Part shown: piece after piece, positions 57,643-64,000 of the stretch
Layout of the letters: every line of letters begins with the position of its first letter
Numbering within the stretch: the stretch's first letter is position 1
NCBI GenBank assembly: GCA_036874045.1
Contig: CM072338.1
Location: 22,404,501 to 22,468,500 of the forward strand
Origin: Cymodocea nodosa
Taxonomy: Eukaryota; Streptophyta; Magnoliopsida; Alismatales; Cymodoceaceae
Reading direction: 5' to 3'
DNA length: 64,000 bases
Translations under genes and position numbers: made by a program
The notes under the pieces: generated by a model
Told to the model about the DNA's origin: nothing
What the model saw: only the letters and a program-made list of their open reading frames with translations
Databases searched by the model: none

Positions 57643-60600
57643 ATGGCGATTTTAAAAAATAGTAACTTGAAGGATTCGAGATTGGAAGATGATGGTGGTT
57701 GTTCGAGTGCTGTGAGTGGAGGAAGTTTGTTGTTGTCGAGTGATGGGGAGGAACAGGATTTGCGGACAGAGTGCACTTCTGTGGAATCCTATACGGATAC
57801 TTCTGAAGTGGACTCTGGGATGGAGTCTGATGAGTACGATTACTCGGAGCTTGGAGAGGCTGGATCAGAGTATTGCCAGGTTGGGAACCAGAGCTGTATG
57901 ATCCCTTACGAGTTGTATGATCTCCCAGACTTGAAGTCGATATTGTCAGTGGACGCGTGGAACAATTGCCTCACAGAGGAGGAGAGGCTTGCACTAGCGG
58001 AGTACTTGCCTGATATGGACCAGGTCACGTTCATGCAAACAATGAAGGAGCTCTTATCAGGCGAAAATTTGCATTTTGGTTGTCCGCTGCTGAAGTTCTT
58101 CGACATGTTGAAGGGTGGACTTTGCGATCCAAGGGTTGTTCTTCAACGTCAGGGTTTGAACTTGCTTCAAAGGCGTGAACATCAGCATCGCTTGCGTAAA
58201 TATCAGAACTCCATGGTTAGTAATATTGTCTGGATAAGGGATCTGTGGGAAAACCTTGTTGGTTACAGATTAGAAGAAAAGCTTCAAATCTTGGCTTTGT
58301 CAAGAAATCAGGAAACTTGGAACTATAATGATTATTATGTTGCAAATGCGGAAATAGAACTTGAAGATAAAGAAGCTGGTGAATTGCCCTTGAGGAAAAG
58401 GCCTAAGATTGCCTATCAGGAGAATGACCCATCAAAAACATCTTCTGATGCTTTTCCCCATGGAAGTCATGCTCAGCCGGGCTCAGTCAGATTGGTTAAG
58501 GGAAAATTGAAGGGAATGCTGAAAACAACTGCCTCAAAAGCTCGTCCAAATAAAAGGCATATTAGATCACCTCTTCATGTTCATGCCTCCACTTCTCGTC
58601 CTTTGAGGTTTAAGAAAGGTAAGGCATTAACTCCTTTTGCCTCTGCACCTGATGAATATCACTCAAGCTATGAATACGAAGATCAAGAGAAAACCAGGAA
58701 CCAGTTGAATGATTACGAAGGAGATATGGATGAGCAGGGCTATGGATGGGTTCCACGGCATGGTACAAGGTTAAAACCTGGTAAAGTGCAGAAATTTGTT
58801 AAAAGGGTTGAGCACGAGTCCCCAGTTGGGTTCAGTGGTAGAGAAGCACCGAGTTGTCCTGAGTTAAAGGCTGCTTATGATTTTCATGCTCATGATAGAA
58901 AGATTTCTGGATATTTTGAAAGAAATTGGAGTGATTCTGCTGATGGAGATCGGGTGGACTACCAAACTAGGGATCAACATTCAAGATATGCCAAGAATGC
59001 TAAAGGTAGGAAATGGGAGATGGGGAATGCAGTAAAACTGAAATCAAAAAATAGGGCACCAGTGCAGAACAGTGATTTACGGTTCAATGCTGATAAGTAC
59101 ATGCCAAAATGTGGTTCTGATAGTATCAGAAAGCATTCCCAGAGTCGTCAAATGTACATGGCTTGCCGTGTCCATTCTTCACACACTCCAATTGAGGAGA
59201 CCGAGTCTGATTCATCTGACGATCTGCAGAAAATAGGAGAAATAGCTTATTTTTCCAAAAAACCAAGCTTTACCCATTCTATGCTGGAGAACAATCAAGA
59301 TTCTAGTGGCAGATCACTATGTGATCATAAAAAACGTACGAAACTTGTGAAGCATGCTCGAGCATTTGATGATGCCGGACTCTCCCATATGTTAGGGAAT
59401 GACCTTCACACTGAAGGAAAGCACAGTAACAAAGCAGGGTTGACTGCTGAAGCACACACTCAAGTCAATTCATTAGAAGACCAGAATCAGACCTATAATG
59501 TGATAAAGAAAGAAAAAATGCTGAAAAATCCTGTCCTGGAACAAATACCATGTCAGAAGAAATCCTCTGGAAAAAAGAATAACAGGTTGAATTCTGACTT
59601 CTTAGACCATTCTGATACGCCTAGCAGCAGTGATCAGGTTGCTGAAGCTCATCTAGTTGATCCTGACAACATTGGGCATCTGAAAATGCCACTTTCTAGG
59701 TGCAAATCTGTCACGAAGAAGAGGAAGTCTAGGGAAGACGGTAAAGCTTTAAATGGACCTAATGAGACAGAATACTTGCAGACTAGTACAGATAAGCCAA
59801 CTGATGAAATCGGTCCAACGAAGAAAAAAGGAAAGAGGAAAACAGATTCAGTATCGGTCACCCTATCTATCTTGAACAATGGCAATGTTACCCCAGAAAA
59901 AGAAATTGTCGAAGCTGAGGCTGAAATAAAGCCAGCTAGGAAGCCATTTCCTCTAATCACTCCTACAGTTCACACAGGCTTCTCATTCTCTGTCGTGCAT
60001 CTTCTTTCAGCTGTTCGGAAGGCTATGGTCACTGCAAATGTGGAAGACGCTTGTGAGGTAAGAAGTCATAGCATAGAAGAAAGTGGAGTGAGTGCTTTTC
60101 ATTCCCTTGGAAAATTGGTTGCAAGTGACTCTGAAGAACAAAAGAGCGTGCCTTCTCTTACCGTCCAAGAGATCATGAACCGTGTTAGATCCAATCCTGG
60201 AGACCCATGTATACTTGAAACACAGGAACCTCTGCAGGATCTTGTTAGAGGTGTTTTAAAGATATTTTCATCAAAAATGGCACCTTTGGGTGCAAAGGGT
60301 TGGAAGGCACTTGTCTTATATGAAAAATCTACCAAGAAATGGACTTGGGCAGGGCCGGTTTCTCCTATCTCTGCAGATCCCATTGAAGAGGAAACTTCTG
60401 CCGAAGCCTGGAATATTCCTCATAAGATGCTTGTGAAGTTGGTTGATGCATTTGCTAACTGGCTCAAAAATGGACAGGAGACTCTAAAACAAATTGGAAG
60501 CCTTCCACCTCCACCTACCATAGTCATGCCAAATTTTGACGAGAAGGAAAGATTTAGGGACTTAAGAGCTCAAAAAAGTCTTGCTACAATCAATCCAAGC

Positions 60601-61479
60601 TCTGATGAAGTTAAAGCTTATTTTCGCAAGGAAGAATATCTAAGATATCAGGTTCCAGACAGAGCCTTTTCCTACACTGCTGTGGATGGTAAGAAGTCTA
60701 TTGTTGCTCCACTTAGAAGGGGTGGTGGGAAGCCAACATCAAAAGCCCGAGACCATTTTATGCTCAGGCCTGATCGACCACCACATGTTACTATTCTCTG
60801 TCTTGTAAGGGATGCGGCTGCCAGGTTACCGGGAAGTATTGGAACAAGAGCAGATGTATGTGCCCTCATAAGGGACTCTCAATACATTATGGAGGATGTT
60901 TCTGATGCCCAAGTTAATCAGGTAGTCAGTGGGGCCCTGGATCGGTTGCATTATGAACGAGATCCTTGTGTGCAATATGATAATGAAAGGAAGTTGTGGG
61001 TGTATTTGCACCGAGAGAGAGAGGAGGAAGATTTCGAAGATGATGGTACATCATCTACAAAAAAATGGAAAAAACCAAGAAAAGATATAGCTGATAATTC
61101 TGACATAGGAGTTCCTGAGACAAACTGTAATGGAGAGGTAAATCAGCAAGCTGTTGCTTCAGCTGTATTTGATTTCAGCTCTGGTCCTAACATGGACGTG
61201 CCATCCATGCAACCTAACATGGACATGCCATCCATGCAATCTAGTGAGAAAAGTGAACCTTTCCATCATGATTTAAGACCGAATGTAGAGGTAGAGCCAT
61301 TTATTGATTCTATGCAAGCTACCGTTGAAGGAAATCAAATGGCCTGGGAGGTTCTTGGTCTGAATCCCCTGCAGGAAAACAGAATCGTATGTCAAGAGAA
61401 CTCTACAAATGAAGATTTCGGCGATGACACATTTGGAAGAGAGAAGCCAGTTGGCCTAATAAATGCAAGTTATTTGTGA
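57643..61479 (+). CDS. NFRKB-like protein (nuclear factor related to kappa-B-binding), putative INO80-complex subunit, intron-free CDS
   Basis: Plant relative of animal NFRKB, a subunit of the INO80 chromatin remodeller that binds the deubiquitinase UCH37 through its N-terminal DEUBAD domain. A single uninterrupted frame encodes 1278 aa. The same frame stays open 48 codons upstream, but those codons are hydrophobic, unlike the protein, and fall mostly in the presumed leader intron, so I start at MAILKNSN. An acidic N-terminus (20-80) leads to a DEUBAD-like region at about 90-205 (YELYDLPDLKSILSVDAWNN, LTEEERLALAEYLPDMD). A long basic Lys/Ser-rich linker follows. A conserved block, TGFSFSVVHLLSAVRKAM, sits near 775. 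The winged-helix-like region is about 1035-1125 (RPPHVTILCLVRDAAARLPG, ending LWVYLHRERE). The tail has a nine-residue repeat near 1182-1199. Arabidopsis At3g45830 is, as I recall, the same family. Membership in a plant INO80 complex is by homology. Confidence 0.9.
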   Translation: MAILKNSNLKDSRLEDDGGCSSAVSGGSLLLSSDGEEQDLRTECTSVESYTDTSEVDSGMESDEYDYSELGEAGSEYCQVGNQSCMIPYELYDLPDLKSILSVDAWNNCLTEEERLALAEYLPDMDQVTFMQTMKELLSGENLHFGCPLLKFFDMLKGGLCDPRVVLQRQGLNLLQRREHQHRLRKYQNSMVSNIVWIRDLWENLVGYRLEEKLQILALSRNQETWNYNDYYVANAEIELEDKEAGELPLRKRPKIAYQENDPSKTSSDAFPHGSHAQPGSVRLVKGKLKGMLKTTASKARPNKRHIRSPLHVHASTSRPLRFKKGKALTPFASAPDEYHSSYEYEDQEKTRNQLNDYEGDMDEQGYGWVPRHGTRLKPGKVQKFVKRVEHESPVGFSGREAPSCPELKAAYDFHAHDRKISGYFERNWSDSADGDRVDYQTRDQHSRYAKNAKGRKWEMGNAVKLKSKNRAPVQNSDLRFNADKYMPKCGSDSIRKHSQSRQMYMACRVHSSHTPIEETESDSSDDLQKIGEIAYFSKKPSFTHSMLENNQDSSGRSLCDHKKRTKLVKHARAFDDAGLSHMLGNDLHTEGKHSNKAGLTAEAHTQVNSLEDQNQTYNVIKKEKMLKNPVLEQIPCQKKSSGKKNNRLNSDFLDHSDTPSSSDQVAEAHLVDPDNIGHLKMPLSRCKSVTKKRKSREDGKALNGPNETEYLQTSTDKPTDEIGPTKKKGKRKTDSVSVTLSILNNGNVTPEKEIVEAEAEIKPARKPFPLITPTVHTGFSFSVVHLLSAVRKAMVTANVEDACEVRSHSIEESGVSAFHSLGKLVASDSEEQKSVPSLTVQEIMNRVRSNPGDPCILETQEPLQDLVRGVLKIFSSKMAPLGAKGWKALVLYEKSTKKWTWAGPVSPISADPIEEETSAEAWNIPHKMLVKLVDAFANWLKNGQETLKQIGSLPPPPTIVMPNFDEKERFRDLRAQKSLATINPSSDEVKAYFRKEEYLRYQVPDRAFSYTAVDGKKSIVAPLRRGGGKPTSKARDHFMLRPDRPPHVTILCLVRDAAARLPGSIGTRADVCALIRDSQYIMEDVSDAQVNQVVSGALDRLHYERDPCVQYDNERKLWVYLHREREEEDFEDDGTSSTKKWKKPRKDIADNSDIGVPETNCNGEVNQQAVASAVFDFSSGPNMDVPSMQPNMDMPSMQSSEKSEPFHHDLRPNVEVEPFIDSMQATVEGNQMAWEVLGLNPLQENRIVCQENSTNEDFGDDTFGREKPVGLINASYL
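61186..61239 (+). repeat. 27-bp in-frame tandem duplication in the NFRKB-like CDS
   Basis: Units 61186-61212 and 61213-61239 differ at one base and encode PNMDVPSMQ then PNMDMPSMQ. The repeat keeps the frame and sits in a poorly conserved tail, so it probably has little effect. Confidence 0.9.
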
Positions 61480-64000
61480 TGGTACAGTGTGGTGATCTGA
61501 CTTCTACACTTTGTTGAAGATTTTATGCAGGTAACTTGTAATTATATTCTCTCAATCTCTTTGTATATGTTTCAGTTTGGAAAATGTTCTGATGCAATCA
61601 AAATATTTTACATTTAGTTCATCATTTCCTAGCATCAACCCAGCAAATCTGTGATAGTTTGACGGAAAATCCAGTATTCGTGGACCATTACTCTTGTATT
61701 AAACAGGGATTTCCTTTTTGCCACCAGCCATGTCCAATCATTTCATTTACTACATTCACCAATAAAAGAACAGATGGCACCATGGGAGGTTTATGGTGCA
61801 ATAGTATTGACGCAGATCAGAAATTTCCATGTTCTAGTTGCATTGGGTACAATGCTAAACAACCAAATATTTTTAAATTGATTTGAACATGCATAGCATC
61901 CAATTCCATCAGAACTCTAGTTGCCCAAAAAAACAACCTAAGAACTATAAAATGAGGGCCACCTTCCTTGCGACCATTAGGCTTTTAAAGGGCATGCCAT
62001 ATCTTTCTTTTATGAAATTAAAGTTTCTATTGTTTGCCTTTCTTCAGATATCTGACCTTGATGCATAACGGAAAAGAAAACTAGGTTTTAGACCAAGTGA
62101 CGTCATCATTATTATGCATAGTCTTTCATCTAATTTCCAGAGTAGGATTTATGAAAGGTGTTCATCCTTGGTGTCAAGTTCTCTTAAAAATTGTATTCTT
62201 TCATATGAGTTGATTTCTAGTTTTCTTCTAGTTGCTGGTTTTGAGTCGAGTAATAAGCTAATTATACATTCTTAGCCGAAATGTGAAGCTAATGATTTTT
62301 ATACTCTTTTTTCCACCAGAAATTTTTCAGTGAGTGGATTTTTTTTCTTGTGTAAGTTGGATCTCGATCTGTATTGTTTTTTATACTTTTTCTCCCTAGT
62401 TTTCTACTCATCCTTTAGCTTTGTTGAGTTTTTAGCTGTAATGCTTATGGTAATTACTCTGAAGTAGGGATTTCAGTTTTCGTTATAAAGAGCAATTATC
62501 AAGTAGGGATGTATACAGCTATTGAACATGCTGTCATGGAATCAGTCAATCATGTAATTGATTTATTATGTGTCATGGTATTTCTGGAACTTGTTCGAAG
62601 CAATCTAAAATTGACATTTTTGCTTTTGCCTTTCCCTTTTTGCAGTTACTTTTATTAAACGTTAGCGTCCGTCTACTGAGTATTAACAATTTAAATTTCG
62701 ACATTTTTTCTTGCAGGATGTTCATATGCCATGTCAGTTACCGGGCCATTCCTAGCATCAAGCTTGGATGGAAGGTTTGCCGTCTTGTATATTGACTCAG
62801 CTGCATATTGTAAATTAGCGATCCCACTTTTCAGCCTCAGGGTCAAGTATTTAATTTACTGCCAAACAACGATGGGATTGCCTTTTTGCTCTGCAATAAT
62901 ATCTTTTTCTGAAAGAAATAGAAATCATCAAATCTAGAAAAGAATTTATTCTTTCAAAGAGAAGAATCTTAATTCATTTTTTGCTTTCAAACCGTGCTGT
63001 AACCATGGTGCCACGTATTTCCACTCTTGTTCCTAACTCACGTGCCTCTATGGTGGAGGTTGCTTCCAATGAATTGGGATTTTCATATTTGTTTAGGTTT
63101 TTGGAAATTGACATACATGTATGTAATTTTATTTCAATGATGTTGCTTTGGTTTCTGTTCCGGGTTTTCAGCGGCTCCATGTATGATTGATTACCACAAT
63201 ACCGCCTCTGTAATTTGCTGGAATTAGTATAGACAAAATGGAATTGCAATTTTTTGCAGAATATTCAGCATTGTCTCTGTATAGAGGTCAGAAGCACAGC
63301 AACTCACCTTGAAAAATTATCCTGTTAAGTAAATTTCTTTTTTACTTGGGAAATCGTTGCGGTTTTTTGGGTAAAAATATTAAATCCTTATCTCTGAGGC
63401 CATTGATAGGGGAAGTTTTTACAAACAACCGACGAACGGCATTACAAAAGATCAAAGCGCCAACTCGCCGCGGTTCATATTTTACATATCTCTGTTTTTG
63501 GTAACGTATTGATTTTTTCTGCAGACAAGCGTGATATTTAAGTGAATTTGATCTAAATACTTTGAAATTCACAAATTTTGTAGTAAAAATCTTAACAAAT
63601 ATAACTTAAATTTTGTGCCATCTCTAGAAAAACAAACCTAGTGGTGACCTTCAGTGATCGTTATTATAGTGACTTACATCTCTGCATTTGTCTCATAGCT
63701 TCTCCTCTTCCATGTATTTAATAAAATATTAATCTAACCATTGGATGTATATCTAATGAATTTCCTATTTCAACTTAAAAAAATTTCAGAAAACCGCTCC
63801 TATTTTTTTAATGAATGTGGTCGTAGCGATTTGTCGCAGGTTGGCAACGTTTACGCAGATATATGATGTCCTGTCAGAATAAATAACCTTTTACACTTTA
63901 ACAACTAGTATCAAATTACTCACGCCTTAAGTATAACTAGAGAGTAAAACAAAACGAGTGCCATGCTATCAGCAAAACAAATCATATACCATACCCCAAC
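61480..64000. other. 3' region of the NFRKB-like gene and downstream DNA without a recognised gene
   Basis: A strong donor (ATGCAG|GTAACT, 61531) lies 51 bp after the stop codon, and good acceptors follow (TTGCAG at 62645 and 62716). A 3' UTR intron of 1.1-1.2 kb is therefore possible. No coding exon of another gene is recognisable to the window end. Confidence 0.4.

Noticed and set aside
1-64000. CRISPR array, prokaryotic operon, prophage or tRNA/rRNA genes
   Set aside because: The sequence is clearly plant nuclear; regular repeats seen are microsatellites or minisatellites without unique spacers, and no tRNA cloverleaf was recognised apart from the SINE-derived boxes.

Overview
The window is nuclear DNA from a flowering plant. 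It is AT-rich, with spliceosomal introns, (GA)n/(CT)n microsatellites and many decayed retroelements. The WOX3-type homeodomain protein and the sparse gene spacing suggest a monocot outside the compact-genome grasses, perhaps palm-like. That placement is inference; no marker here fixes the species.

Four protein-coding genes can be reconstructed completely, each with a start codon, a stop codon and frame-consistent splice junctions. (1) Plus strand, about 3.99-26.95 kb: an 18-exon TBC-domain Rab GTPase-activating protein of 813 aa. Its long introns are packed with LINE, RTE, SINE, TRIM and Copia remnants, and two introns appear to be GC-AG type. (2) Minus strand, 33.27-31.71 kb: a two-exon WOX3 (PRESSED FLOWER / NARROW SHEATH type) transcription factor of 217 aa with homeodomain and WUS box. 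(3) Minus strand, 54.31-49.81 kb: a 15-exon respiratory burst NADPH oxidase (RBOH) of 853 aa, closest in wording to the RBOHH/RBOHJ group, with two upstream ORFs, one overlapping its start codon. (4) Plus strand, 57.64-61.48 kb: an intron-free coding region of 1278 aa for an NFRKB-like subunit associated with the INO80 chromatin remodeller, probably with an intron in its 5' leader.

Between the genes: 0-3.6 kb is AT-rich upstream DNA with a duplicated GA microsatellite. 27.2-31.6 kb is gene-free, with one RTE scrap and a possible non-coding exon. 33.7-49.8 kb is a 16 kb gene-free block holding two adjacent elements that look like siblings, each with a GC-rich minisatellite inside. 54.5-56.9 kb holds two unassigned GC-rich ORFs. 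61.5-64.0 kb has only a possible 3' UTR intron.

The four genes do not form a pathway: vesicle traffic (TBC), organ-margin development (WOX3), apoplastic ROS production (RBOH) and chromatin remodelling (NFRKB). I found no CRISPR array, operon, tRNA, rRNA or recognisable microRNA, and nothing that convincingly amounts to a new biological system. The best leads are the paired GC-AG introns, the start-overlapping uORF of RBOH, the twin minisatellite-bearing elements, and a few GC-rich ORFs I could not place.
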